DNA of 64,000 bases, taken from positions 1 through 64,000 of the forward strand of contig JAZLER010000013.1 of NCBI GenBank assembly GCA_045615345.1, written 5' to 3'. The notes under the pieces are model-generated. The model searched no databases. It was given only the letters and a program-made list of their open reading frames with translations, and was not told the DNA's origin. The DNA comes from Fumia sp045615345. GTDB lineage: Bacteria; Bacillota; Clostridia; Oscillospirales; Ruminococcaceae. Position numbers and translations under genes: made by a program. Below are positions 41,997 to 50,604 of this stretch, piece after piece (the stretch's first letter is position 1; every line of letters starts with the position of its first letter).

Positions 41997-42129
41997 TATC
42001 CGCTACTCCTGAAAATTTCGTTCACTGAATATTATATCATATTTTTTTCTGTAAAACAACGCAAAAATAAAAAATTCACAAAATAAAATCCACCATTTGC
42101 AAAGCCTCCACCCAAAATCACATCATAGG

Positions 42130-42330
42130 TGCGGATATCATCCGCCCGCCTTAAAATCCGTTCGCCATACGAACACCACTCAAGGCTCCCTTGAAATCCC
42201 TCCACCAAGCTTGCGCTTGGTCCCCCTCCCTTTAGACAAGGGAGGCAGATCGGGAGCTCCGCCACAGGCGGTGAGGGGTTGTCCATTAAAATCCCGTCAG
42301 GCACCGCCTGACACCAAACCTCTTCACTAT
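42130..42330. repeat. Dispersed repeat block
   Basis: The 390 bases between DUF1538 and the LRR gene have no gene. They hold a copy of the repeat family: aatccgttcgccatacgaac, ctccaccaagcttgcgcttg, tccctttagacaagggaggc, ttgtccattaaaatcc, then a caggcaccgcctg hairpin. Compare 56041-56130 and 62431-62526. Confidence 0.85.
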
Positions 42331-42350
42331 TCTCTATTACTTATTACCTC

Positions 42351-42385
42351 AAAAAATCCGCCCACATCGAGTGGACGGATTTTTT
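42351..42385 (-). terminator. Terminator of the LRR-dockerin gene
   Basis: Perfect hairpin aaaaaatccgcccac/gtggacggatttttt (one mismatch) directly after the stop at 42386; T runs on both strands. Confidence 0.93.
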
Positions 42386-44404
42386 CTACGCTATTTTATC
42401 AAAAATCGAACTGAGATTTGCAACATTACGATTAATCTGCAATACATCGGCAGAGTTTATAATACTATCTCCCGATGTAATGTTAGTAATATTGGCAACA
42501 TTAAACCTGTAATCACTGTTTTCAACAACACCAAATGCAGAAGAAAGGTTCGCAATTTTACGATTTATCTGCAAAACATCAGTACTGTTTATCTTACCAT
42601 CACCTGTTACATCGCCATAGAGCCAGAGTAAAACATCCTGAGTCACATCGGCATCAGCAACCGTAATTTCATACTCGTGGGGGGCGTGCTTTGTCTTTGA
42701 AACTCTTAAAGTATAAGTTCCTGCCTCAATTTCTTCAAAGGCATATGTCCCTGTATTTCCTGTAACAGTTTTGGTATCAACAACTTCCGCACCGCTTAAA
42801 AGCTCAATGGTCACATCTTTTGTAGCATCACCAAATGCCTTGACAGAGCCCGAAACTTCCACACCACTTACAGGCATGGGAGAATTGAAATGAATATTGG
42901 CACCTGTAAGACAAGTGTTATAATCAGCTATTGTAATCGTATTCCATTTCTCTTCATCGCCAACATAATACACATCGGTAAGGGCATTACAGTTGTAAAA
43001 AGCCAATCTTCCGATACTTGTAAGACTCTCGGGGAGTGTGATTTCTGTTAATGAGGTGCAGGCATTAAAAGCTCTCTCATTTATACTTGTTACACCATCG
43101 GGAATTATTACCCCGGTTAATGATTCGCAACCAACAAAGGCATAAGCTCCGATACTTGTAACATAACCGGGAATTATACTTGTTTTACAACCTAAAACAA
43201 GTGTGTTTGTACCGGTTTCAATAATACAATTATTTTTACTGTGATACTTCGTATTCCCCTCAGCAACAGTTAATGTAGTTAATGATTTACAGTCATCGAA
43301 AGCATTAGAGTATATACTTGTTACGCCCTTTCCGATTGCAACACCGGTTAAAGAGGTGCAGCCATCAAAAGCAGAATCGTCTATGATTTTTACACTGTCG
43401 GGGATTATAATTTCTGTTAATGAGGTACAATCGGCAAAAGCCATTAATCCTATGTTTGTTACACTGTCAGGGATTGTTATTTTATTTAATGATTTACAAT
43501 TATTGAAAGCTTGTGAATTTATAATTTTTACACTGTCAGGAATAGTGACATTTGTCAATGATTCACAAACAGCGAAAGTACTTGCTCCTATCTGTTCCAC
43601 ACCATTTTTAATCGTCACATTGGTTAATGATTCACAATTACAAAAAGGAGCAATACCTGTAGTTTTTAAACCACTTCCGATTGTAACATCGGTTAAAGAT
43701 TCACAATACTGGAAAGCATTTTTTCCAAGACTTGTCACGCTGTCAGGGATTATAATTTCTGTCAACGCTGTACATTTATAGAAAGCTTTTTCTCCTATAC
43801 TTTTTACACCATTTTCGATTGTAATATCGGCTAATAAATCGCATTGGTTAAAAGCATACTCCCCTATGCTATTTACATTGCCGGGAATTGTTATTTCGGT
43901 TAATGCGTCACAATTATTGAAAGCCCAATTTCCTATACTTGTTACACTGCGGGGGATTATTATTCCGGTTAATGAGTCACAATGCTGGAAAGCACAGCTT
44001 CCTATACTCGTTACAGCATCAGGGATTATTATTTCTGTTAACAATTTGCAATCACTGAAAGCCCATCCCCCTATACTTATCAGATCATTTCCGAGCGTAA
44101 CATCAGTCAATGAATAGCAGTTACCAAAAGCATAATCTCCTATACTTGTTACACCATCGGAGATGATTAAAGATTTTATTGAATCTCTGCAATCATACCA
44201 GGGCGCATAAGGCTCAGAATACAAATTATAATCATACATATCCCCCGTACCACTGACAGTAAAAACCCCATCTTCATCAAGTGCCCATGTGAGATTATCA
44301 CCACATTCACCCGAGGCGGTAAAGGTTGTCGCACTTACGGTAACCCCATTAAACAGGCACATTATCATAATAAGTGCTAAGGTTAAACTCAAAATCTTTT
44401 TCAT
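42386..44404 (-). CDS. Secreted BspA-like LRR protein with type I dockerin
   Basis: A 672-residue exported protein. Signal peptide 1-25; a module GECGDNLTWALDEDGVFTVSG; then LRR_5 repeats of 23 residues (about 70-500: LTEIIIPDSVTSLGKNAFQY type). Next is a carboxypeptidase-regulatory-like domain (about 515-592) and a type I dockerin (595-672) with calcium loops GDVTGDGKINSTDVLQINRK and SGDSIINSADVLQINR. The dockerin should attach it to a cohesin on the cell surface. Shares signal peptide, promoter and last about 155 residues with the 1983-residue protein at 56166. Confidence 0.92.
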   Translation of the reverse strand: MKKILSLTLALIMIMCLFNGVTVSATTFTASGECGDNLTWALDEDGVFTVSGTGDMYDYNLYSEPYAPWYDCRDSIKSLIISDGVTSIGDYAFGNCYSLTDVTLGNDLISIGGWAFSDCKLLTEIIIPDAVTSIGSCAFQHCDSLTGIIIPRSVTSIGNWAFNNCDALTEITIPGNVNSIGEYAFNQCDLLADITIENGVKSIGEKAFYKCTALTEIIIPDSVTSLGKNAFQYCESLTDVTIGSGLKTTGIAPFCNCESLTNVTIKNGVEQIGASTFAVCESLTNVTIPDSVKIINSQAFNNCKSLNKITIPDSVTNIGLMAFADCTSLTEIIIPDSVKIIDDSAFDGCTSLTGVAIGKGVTSIYSNAFDDCKSLTTLTVAEGNTKYHSKNNCIIETGTNTLVLGCKTSIIPGYVTSIGAYAFVGCESLTGVIIPDGVTSINERAFNACTSLTEITLPESLTSIGRLAFYNCNALTDVYYVGDEEKWNTITIADYNTCLTGANIHFNSPMPVSGVEVSGSVKAFGDATKDVTIELLSGAEVVDTKTVTGNTGTYAFEEIEAGTYTLRVSKTKHAPHEYEITVADADVTQDVLLWLYGDVTGDGKINSTDVLQINRKIANLSSAFGVVENSDYRFNVANITNITSGDSIINSADVLQINRNVANLSSIFDKIA

Positions 44405-44443
44405 AAATTTCTCCTCCAGAGTAAAATTTTGTATATCATTTTT

Positions 44444-44472
44444 ATTTTACTCCATTAAACCAAAAAAGTCAA
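44444..44472 (-). promoter_or_regulatory. Promoter of the LRR-dockerin gene
   Basis: Minus-strand TTGACT (44467-44472), 17-bp spacer, TAAAAT (44444-44449). The same promoter sequence, spacer included, precedes the giant paralogue at 62156-62184. Confidence 0.85.
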
Positions 44473-44498
44473 TAAAAGCGAATTAAAACTATCAATAC

Positions 44499-44535
44499 AA
44501 AAACAGGCGTAACGGATTTACCGTCACGCCTGTTT
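44499..44535 (-). terminator. Terminator of the GH42-like gene
   Basis: Minus-strand hairpin aaacaggcgtgacgg/ccgttacgcctgttt followed by ttg, six bases after the stop codon at 44541. Confidence 0.92.
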
Positions 44536-44540
44536 ATGCG

Positions 44541-46562
44541 TTATTTTATTGTAAATATTTCGTATTCGTCCATATCGGAAACTGTAAACTCGACAAATTT
44601 ATCAGAAACTTTAACATCACTGAACTTCGCGCCACGGAGTGATTTGATTTCACCCTTAACATCATCAAGAGCTATTTTAATCTTCACATCGTTAAGCTTT
44701 ATGATACGGTTTAAAGGTCTTTCCATCTCGCCTGTGAAGTTGATACAGTGGAGAGCGTAGCCATTTTCAAGCTTACGAAGCACCATTTCAACAGACCCCG
44801 GAGCATCGGTAGTAACAATCGGGTCTGCCAGATATTTTACAGCGTTTTCAAAAATCACCTTGCAGTCGGGGTTTGAATAGTAGTTGTAAAACTCACCGAT
44901 TGTGCCTGTAAAGTAAATTGCTTTACCCTTTCCGAAACTGTTTTCAACAATAGCTGGATACCACTTTGTCGGGTAGAAATCGTATCGGCTTGCCATTGGT
45001 TCACAGTATTCACCGTGAACTTTTCCTTTGAGCTCTGCTTTTACGGACATAAGGGTTGACTGAATGGATTTTTCACTCACGCCCCTGAACAAAGTTTCAT
45101 CCCTGCTTTCAAGATAACCCGTACCGAAGTTTGAGTAATCCACAAAACCTTCAAAATTAACTATCCCCTGCAAATCAGCAAGTTTCGGTTCTTTGACGGG
45201 TTCGCCGTTTTCATCATAAAATCCCGTATCGTAAGTTGTAATGAGGTTACCGCCGTTTTTAACAAATTCGCGTATTTTCTCAGCTTCTTTGTCACTCACA
45301 CAAGCACAAGTCGGCATAATAAGCAAATCGTATTTTGAAAGTTCGCCCTTCAGAACAGCAACTTCATCGATAACATCGTGCTGTATATGGCATCTTGACA
45401 GCATCTCGTAAGCTCCGTAAAACGACTTGTAATGGTCGCTGAAGAATTTACTGCCCTCTTCTTCATTCTCAATAGTCTGCCTGAAGTCGGACACCGAGAT
45501 ACTTGATTTATAGTAGTTCGCAGTATTCTGACTCCACATCAGAGCCACACGACTGTGAGGTTTTGTGCCAGAGAAAATCTCCTCGTTATCAAGAATAAAT
45601 TTGTTAAGCTTTACAGCAGCTTTGCCGCCTGCAGTATTGATAGCATCCACTTCGCCGTGAAGCCCGTACCAGACATTCGCACCGTTTGCAAGCGACTGGG
45701 CATAGTAAAGAGTGGTTTCCTCGGGAGTATGCATACAGTAACTCCAGGGCTTGTAGTCACCCGCAATAAAGATAACGGTAGGTTTGCCCTCTGCCTGAGT
45801 TTCGATAAGCTTTGCCATAGGAGATGCGTGCCAGTTTGTGGTAGTCTTGTCAACCCACACAAATCCGCCCTCAGCACCGATAAAATCAACGAAAGGTGCT
45901 ACTTCCCTTGTGTTGGAACCCGTAACATCGGAGCACAAAGCGGAGTTGTTAAGATAGATAATTGCATCGGGTTTGACACTCTTTACAATCTCACTGCACA
46001 TCTTTACAAAACGCGTAACCTTGAAGATATTGTATTTCATAACTTCCTTGTCGGTTGCATCGTCCATAGATTTGCCGTACATTTCCTCAAATTCCTTCAG
46101 GCAGTGCTCGCAGCAGCATTTGCCGATAGCAAGAGGACCATCGAGGAAAATACCGTCAAGGTCGTGTTTTGCAAGGTTTTCAAGGTCTATTTTTGCTTTT
46201 TCCATATAAGGCTTGTTTACACAGACAAAAGCACCTGTTGTGTAAGCGGGAGAAATACTCCCATCTTTGTTTCTCAAAGCACATTCAGGATTTTTCTCAA
46301 GCTGTTCTTTATTAAAAAAGTGGCAATTGTAGTAAACTATCTCATAAAGACCAGACCCTTTTGCCTCTTTTAAGTATTTTGTAAGTTTCTCACCGTGTTC
46401 TTCTTCGTTATAAACTGCAGAAAACCCACTCGCATGGGTATGTAAAAGCTGTTCAATGTTATAATTGCTCTTTAAAACATAGTTTCTCAAAACATCAAAG
46501 CTGTCATCAACATAATGCTGTACAGCCGAAATTACCATAGGTTTTTCGTACCATTTTTTCAT
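44541..46562 (-). CDS. Glycoside hydrolase-like protein with GH42 trimerisation domain
   Basis: A 673-residue cytoplasmic protein. The N-terminal TIM-barrel-like part contains LDGIFLDGPLAIGKCCCEHC near residue 135, a metal-binding-type Cys cluster seen in GH42-related enzymes, and FLDGP as a likely catalytic strand. Residues about 385-600 resemble the GH42 trimerisation (A42_M) domain (LLIMPTCACVSDKEAEKIRE, GGNLITTYDTGFYDENGEP). A C-terminal beta domain closes it. Likely acts on a beta-galactoside or a related oligosaccharide brought into the cell. It has its own promoter (TATAAT near 46590). Confidence 0.82.
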   Translation of the reverse strand: MKKWYEKPMVISAVQHYVDDSFDVLRNYVLKSNYNIEQLLHTHASGFSAVYNEEEHGEKLTKYLKEAKGSGLYEIVYYNCHFFNKEQLEKNPECALRNKDGSISPAYTTGAFVCVNKPYMEKAKIDLENLAKHDLDGIFLDGPLAIGKCCCEHCLKEFEEMYGKSMDDATDKEVMKYNIFKVTRFVKMCSEIVKSVKPDAIIYLNNSALCSDVTGSNTREVAPFVDFIGAEGGFVWVDKTTTNWHASPMAKLIETQAEGKPTVIFIAGDYKPWSYCMHTPEETTLYYAQSLANGANVWYGLHGEVDAINTAGGKAAVKLNKFILDNEEIFSGTKPHSRVALMWSQNTANYYKSSISVSDFRQTIENEEEGSKFFSDHYKSFYGAYEMLSRCHIQHDVIDEVAVLKGELSKYDLLIMPTCACVSDKEAEKIREFVKNGGNLITTYDTGFYDENGEPVKEPKLADLQGIVNFEGFVDYSNFGTGYLESRDETLFRGVSEKSIQSTLMSVKAELKGKVHGEYCEPMASRYDFYPTKWYPAIVENSFGKGKAIYFTGTIGEFYNYYSNPDCKVIFENAVKYLADPIVTTDAPGSVEMVLRKLENGYALHCINFTGEMERPLNRIIKLNDVKIKIALDDVKGEIKSLRGAKFSDVKVSDKFVEFTVSDMDEYEIFTIK

Positions 46563-46718
46563 AAGATCATCTCCTTATACGCGTATTATACTACATGCAA
46601 AATAAAAATCAATACCATTTGGAAAAATTGAACGAAAATACCATAATTACCTTTAAATAGTGTCAAATTCCCCGTAATCCGAATAATATGCATTAACTAT
46701 ATTCCGGGAGGGATTTGT

Positions 46719-47789
46719 ATCAGAACGCTTGACTTCTTTTTAGGGGGGAATACAAAGGACGGCTTCGTTTCCCTTTTTGACGAAATAACAAAAGACACAG
46801 AGCTTAAAAGACTTTTAATAATCAAAGGAGGCCCCGGTACAGGCAAATCAACCCTTATGAAAAAAATTGCAGAAAATGCAGAATTCTCCGAACATATCCA
46901 CTGTTCATCAGACCCGTTTTCACTTGATGCAGTGATTATTCCCGAAGCAAAAATTGCAGTCCTTGACGGAACCCCGCCCCACACCGTTGAACCACGCTAC
47001 CCGGGTGCCTTTGAAACGACCGTTAATATGTCCGACTGCTGGGACGAAGATATTTTGCGCAAAAACCGCGACAAGATAATCGAAACTTCAAAAAAAGTGA
47101 CTTGTTACCATAACCAGTGCGTTTCACTTTTAAAAGCCGCCTCATCACTTCTTTATGATAACAGCACCCTTTTAGGTCAACAGATTAAAAATGACAAGAT
47201 TAAAAAAACCGTAAAAAGTATTATTGACCGCGAAACAAGGCACATAAAAAACAAAAATGCTTTTGAGAAAAAACGCTTTATATCTGCAATTACCCCGAAA
47301 GGGTTTATCTGCTTTACCGACACTATCAAGAAATTATGCGACAGGGTTTATATTTTAAAAGACCCATATGGGGGTGTCAGTGAAGCGTTTATCAAGGAAA
47401 TCCGCAAAAGCCTTCTGGAGAAAGGGTTTGGTATTTACAGCTGTATCTCGCCACTGACTTTAAACTGCGAGCATATACTTGTACCCGAACTTAAGCTTGG
47501 TTTTCTCACCTCGACCACCATTCTGCCACTTGAGAACACTGTTACTCCTTACAGAACAATGCATTATACGCGCTTTTGCAATACCGAAAACCTCAAAAAA
47601 CAGCGTATGAAATTTAATTTAAAAATTGCAGGCGAACTTATAAACGAATCAGTTTACGCCATAAAAAACGCAAAGGAAACCCACGATGTACTCGAAAACT
47701 TCTACAAGGAAGCAATAGATTACGAAAAGGTAAAACAAAAAACCAAAGAAATACTCGCGTTATTAAAAACAAAAAACCCGTCGTTTTAG
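46719..47789 (+). CDS. P-loop ATPase with non-canonical start codon
   Basis: A 356-residue protein related to PRK06851-type ATPases of sporulating Clostridia. The reading frame opens IRTLDFFLGGNTKDGFVSL and contains the Walker A motif IKGGPGTGKSTLMKK. No ATG, GTG or TTG lies before this motif; the next ATG (46857) would remove the P loop. GGGAGGG at 46706-46712 is six bases from an ATC at 46719, so ATC initiation, or a recent ATG-to-ATC change, is proposed. A second nucleotide-binding-like segment appears near residue 190 (YILKDPYGGVSEAFIKEIR). Function unknown. Confidence 0.8.
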   Translation: MRTLDFFLGGNTKDGFVSLFDEITKDTELKRLLIIKGGPGTGKSTLMKKIAENAEFSEHIHCSSDPFSLDAVIIPEAKIAVLDGTPPHTVEPRYPGAFETTVNMSDCWDEDILRKNRDKIIETSKKVTCYHNQCVSLLKAASSLLYDNSTLLGQQIKNDKIKKTVKSIIDRETRHIKNKNAFEKKRFISAITPKGFICFTDTIKKLCDRVYILKDPYGGVSEAFIKEIRKSLLEKGFGIYSCISPLTLNCEHILVPELKLGFLTSTTILPLENTVTPYRTMHYTRFCNTENLKKQRMKFNLKIAGELINESVYAIKNAKETHDVLENFYKEAIDYEKVKQKTKEILALLKTKNPSF

Positions 47790-47804
47790 GCGACGGGTTT
47801 CTGC
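47775..47804. terminator. Bidirectional terminator after the ATPase gene
   Basis: Hairpin aaacccgtcg/cgacgggttt with seven-base loop. The T run is stronger on the minus strand (ttttttgttttt), so it may mainly end a minus-strand transcript. Confidence 0.8.
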
Positions 47805-47890
47805 GTGATAAAACAGTCAAGCCGGTTTTCCGGCAGGCTGACAAAAGATTTAGCGCAACGATTTTCGTTGCTGTAAGTTTTACTTACATA
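47780..47890 (-). ncRNA. Candidate small structured RNA
   Basis: No protein fits this stretch. On the minus strand it shows stems gcaacg/cgttgc and gccgg/ccggc within gtcagcctgccggaaaacc, ending in the strong terminator at 47775-47804. A TATACT at about 47897 could be the -10 element. It does not match any riboswitch or sRNA class I know. Weakly supported. Confidence 0.3.
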
Positions 47891-47961
47891 CTTAGTATAC
47901 CATATACTTTTGTCGAAATTTGTCGAAATGTGTAGGAAATCAAAAATTTTTTGAAAAATTT

Positions 47962-48138
47962 TTATTTTTTTGCAAAAAATTCGCAAATCGGGGTATCGGG
48001 CATCACCCTGTTACCCTCGTTTGGCTTTAAATTCCTTGAAAAATGAACTCCGCGCCTTTTACAGAAAAAGCAGTTATCCCTCCTGTAAACTGTATCGCGC
48101 TTGTCCTCATAAAAATATTTACAGTCTTTGCAGTTCAT
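47962..48138 (-). CDS. Cys-rich zinc-ribbon-like small protein
   Basis: A 58-residue protein, MNCKDCKYFYEDKRDTVYRR then NCFFCKRRGVHFS and TPICEFF. Two CxxC pairs and a final Cys fit a zinc ribbon. Its ATG overlaps the stop of the YesL-like gene (ATGA), so it is translated with it. Function unknown. Confidence 0.85.
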   Translation of the reverse strand: MNCKDCKYFYEDKRDTVYRRDNCFFCKRRGVHFSRNLKPNEGNRVMPDTPICEFFAKK

Positions 48139-48911
48139 CTTATTACTCTGCCCTTAGGAGGAGTTTTTGCAGTTCTTTCCTTAGAACCAATGTCAGTAAA
48201 CACTGCTTCTTCCTCTTGCTTTTTAATACCTTCCCTTTCCTCGAAAGGTGCCACGATATACTTAACAATGTAAGGATAAGAGTTATAAACCTGGATAAAT
48301 CCGATAGTTGAAAACGCAATAAGCCCTAAGATAAGATATCCGTACGGCAAAAGCACAAATGCAATTGCAAGCACCAAAACCGAGAAAACAAGGGACAAAA
48401 TATTGGTCTTAAATCCTACAAAAGCAAAAATAAATGCGTTTTTGAGGATATGCTTAAGCTTTAAGTCAACAGTTACCACCATAAGATAAGCGTAAAATCT
48501 CATAAAGGTTACGAGTAAAATCACCATAAGCGAAATGCCCATCGGCAGGAATTTAAGCTTACTGTCAAGCCCCATATAGAAATAAAACGCATATCCTGCA
48601 AGCGCCGTAACAGGCAAATCAATAAAGAAAAGTGCCACAGACTGTAAGAAATTCTTTTTAAACGCCTGGAAAAAGTCGTACACAAGAAATGTCGAGCGTA
48701 TGTCGGCATAGTTTCTTAAAACGTATACCATTCCTGCAGTCGCAGGACCAATTGTAACAATCGGAACACAGCACAAAAGGTATAAAAGATTAAGTTCCAT
48801 AAGCTTCCAGAATTTTCTGAAATAAAGCTCCCAGAAGTAAAAAAAGCGGTTTTTGTTTGTTTCCCCTTTATCAACACCGGGACCTGGTTTTGAGTAATTG
48901 AATAAAGCCAT
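48135..48911 (-). CDS. YesL-like DUF624 membrane protein
   Basis: A 258-residue protein with about six helices. RFFYFWELYFRKFWKLME and LLYLLCCVPIVTIGPATAG near residues 28-60 are the DUF624 signature. In relatives such proteins often sit near sugar-transport genes, but here the neighbours are SpoIIM and a small zinc protein. The C-terminal 45 residues are hydrophilic and charged. The ATG at 48911 has a GGGGGA site; the TTG upstream is rejected. Confidence 0.85.
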   Translation of the reverse strand: MALFNYSKPGPGVDKGETNKNRFFYFWELYFRKFWKLMELNLLYLLCCVPIVTIGPATAGMVYVLRNYADIRSTFLVYDFFQAFKKNFLQSVALFFIDLPVTALAGYAFYFYMGLDSKLKFLPMGISLMVILLVTFMRFYAYLMVVTVDLKLKHILKNAFIFAFVGFKTNILSLVFSVLVLAIAFVLLPYGYLILGLIAFSTIGFIQVYNSYPYIVKYIVAPFEEREGIKKQEEEAVFTDIGSKERTAKTPPKGRVIR

Positions 48912-48981
48912 ATAAAGTACTTCCCCCAAATAATAATACTATTAGTATGGGGGATTTTTGGGAATTTGTCAAGTGAAAAAC

Positions 48982-49602
48982 TTATAGAATTTTTAAATGT
49001 TTTATTAACTCTCCAAAAGCACCGCTTAAAAGAGCCGAAATAATTACAAAAACAAAAATTATTATGAATTTTTTTATGTATTTTGAGAAAATATTTCCGT
49101 CATTTTGTGATTTTCCTTTGATAAGCAGAACAAAAATCCTATTTGAAAGCCTTACCGATTCCCTTGCCGAAAGCAAAACGAGAAACCCCGAAATAATGTA
49201 TGTCGGAACTAAAAGCAACAACGAAAACAAAATTCCTTTTGTCCCCATCGAAAAGTAAAGGCTCACAATCGCCGTCCCGAACCCCATACCGTTTAAAAAT
49301 ACGGTAAAAAATGAAAGCGTCTGCCCTATTGCCGAAAATCCGTTAAGGCATAAAAATATCACAAAAACACCGCCTGAAAATACAGAAGAAAAAAAGCATG
49401 TGGCAAAATCTTCCTCAGTCCGTGTTTTGAAAAATATTTCCGAAACCTTCCTTATAATCTCGTTGTCCTGACCTTTAGAGATGTATCCTCCATAGAAAAC
49501 CCCGACAAAGAATATAAGACAAAGTGCCTTGAACAGTACACTTTTACGGGATTTGTCCACCTTTTCGGCATACTCCTCGTTAAGATATAAAACTTCATTC
49601 AT
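48982..49602 (-). CDS. spoIIM: Stage II sporulation protein M homologue
   Basis: A 206-residue membrane protein with about five helices: VLFKALCLIFFVGVFYGGYI near the N-terminus, then FFSSVFSGGVFVIFLCLNGF, NGMGFGTAIVSLYFSMGTKG and PTYIISGFLVLLSARESVRL. The pattern and ending fit SpoIIM of the DMP engulfment machinery (SpoIID/M/P), which hydrolyses septal peptidoglycan. The divergence from Bacillus SpoIIM is large, so another DUF95 member is possible. Upstream of the YesL-like gene. Confidence 0.8.
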   Translation of the reverse strand: MNEVLYLNEEYAEKVDKSRKSVLFKALCLIFFVGVFYGGYISKGQDNEIIRKVSEIFFKTRTEEDFATCFFSSVFSGGVFVIFLCLNGFSAIGQTLSFFTVFLNGMGFGTAIVSLYFSMGTKGILFSLLLLVPTYIISGFLVLLSARESVRLSNRIFVLLIKGKSQNDGNIFSKYIKKFIIIFVFVIISALLSGAFGELIKHLKIL

Positions 49603-49680
49603 AATAAAACTTCCCTTCTGTAAAGTATTTTAATTTACAGAAGATTATATGCCCCACCTCCCGTATTTATTACCAAAACG

Positions 49681-49765
49681 AAAGGATTGTCCATTAAAAT
49701 CGTTTCGCCACGCGAACACCAACGGACAGATATGGAATCTGTCCCTACTTTGCCGTAAGGCAATT
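49681..49765. repeat. Dispersed repeat fragments
   Basis: Contains ttgtccattaaaatcgtttc, gccacgcgaacacc, and acggacagatatggaatctg followed by tccctactttgcc. The last part recurs at about 55838-55871. Confidence 0.75.
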
Positions 49766-49770
49766 AATAA

Positions 49771-49801
49771 AAAAGGGACTTCGAAAACCGAAGTCCCTTT
49801 T
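49771..49801 (-). terminator. Terminator of the yajC-scf-proC operon
   Basis: Perfect hairpin aaaagggacttcg/cgaagtccctttt, three bases after the proC stop. Confidence 0.93.
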
Positions 49802-49803
49802 CA

Positions 49804-50601
49804 CTATTTCGACAACTCATACGCCCTTTTAACGCATTTGTCACAGCAATCATCAATTGCCTTTTGCAAATTGTTTTCCGATAACGCTTTCAGGCCCTCA
49901 ATGGTTGTACCACCTTTTGAAGAAACCATTGTAATAAGCTCATCAATACTCTTGCCAGAATGCTCCATCATATCGGCAGCACCACGCATCGCCTGACAAA
50001 AAAGCTTCAAAGAAGTTTCCTCCCCGATACCGTTTTCAGCACCATATTTAATAAACCCTTTTGCAAATTCGTATAAAAAAGCAGGACTGCTTCCATTTAC
50101 GGGAATAACTTCACATAGCTTATCGTCAGGGATTTCACAGACAACACCTGCACAGGAGAAAATCTCTTTTACAACCGAAAATTCTTCCACTGTTGTGGGG
50201 TTGACCCTCGCCATAGCGGTAGCACCCCGTCCTAACATCAAAGGGGTATTCGGCATCACGAGTACGACCTTTACATCTTCGCAAAGCGCATCCTTTATAG
50301 TTTTTGCAGTAATCCCTGCAGCGATTGAAATAAAGACTTTGCCGTTTAAATCGGCACCCTTTATCTCCTCAAACATATCTGCAAAATTCTGGGGTTTAAC
50401 AGAAAAAAGGATATAATCAGCGCTTTCCACAAGCTCTTTTGCGGAGTTTTTTGCAACAAGCCCCATATCGGACAGCGCCAGAGTCTTCGCAGGGTCGATA
50501 TCATATCCGAAAAAGGATATTCTCTCCCCCATTCCCTTTTTTGCACCTCTGATAATTGCAGTCGCCATATTTCCGCAACCAATTGCACCAAGTTTAATCA
50601 T
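49804..50601 (-). CDS. proC: Pyrroline-5-carboxylate reductase
   Basis: A 265-residue NADPH-dependent enzyme catalysing the last step of proline synthesis. GAIGCGNMATAIIRG is the Rossmann start, LFSVKPQNFADM near residue 68, and the C-terminal signature TMVSSKGGTTIEGLKAL near 228. Three bases separate it from the SCIFF maturase gene. Confidence 0.96.
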   Translation of the reverse strand: MIKLGAIGCGNMATAIIRGAKKGMGERISFFGYDIDPAKTLALSDMGLVAKNSAKELVESADYILFSVKPQNFADMFEEIKGADLNGKVFISIAAGITAKTIKDALCEDVKVVLVMPNTPLMLGRGATAMARVNPTTVEEFSVVKEIFSCAGVVCEIPDDKLCEVIPVNGSSPAFLYEFAKGFIKYGAENGIGEETSLKLFCQAMRGAADMMEHSGKSIDELITMVSSKGGTTIEGLKALSENNLQKAIDDCCDKCVKRAYELSK

Positions 50602-50604
50602 ATT

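Noticed and set aside
42097..42414. Open frames on both strands inside the repeat blocks (also 55784-56151 and 62277-62680)
   Set aside because: They consist of dispersed-repeat sequence shared between sites, give Pro/Arg/Ser-rich low-quality translations and lack ribosome sites.
45555..46373. Long open frame of 272 codons on the plus strand
   Set aside because: It is exactly antisense to the GH42-like gene, has no ribosome site, and its composition is that expected from the complement of a real gene.
47780..47900. c-di-GMP (GEMM) riboswitch
   Set aside because: The required conserved core with the tetraloop receptor is not present; only generic hairpins and a terminator are seen.
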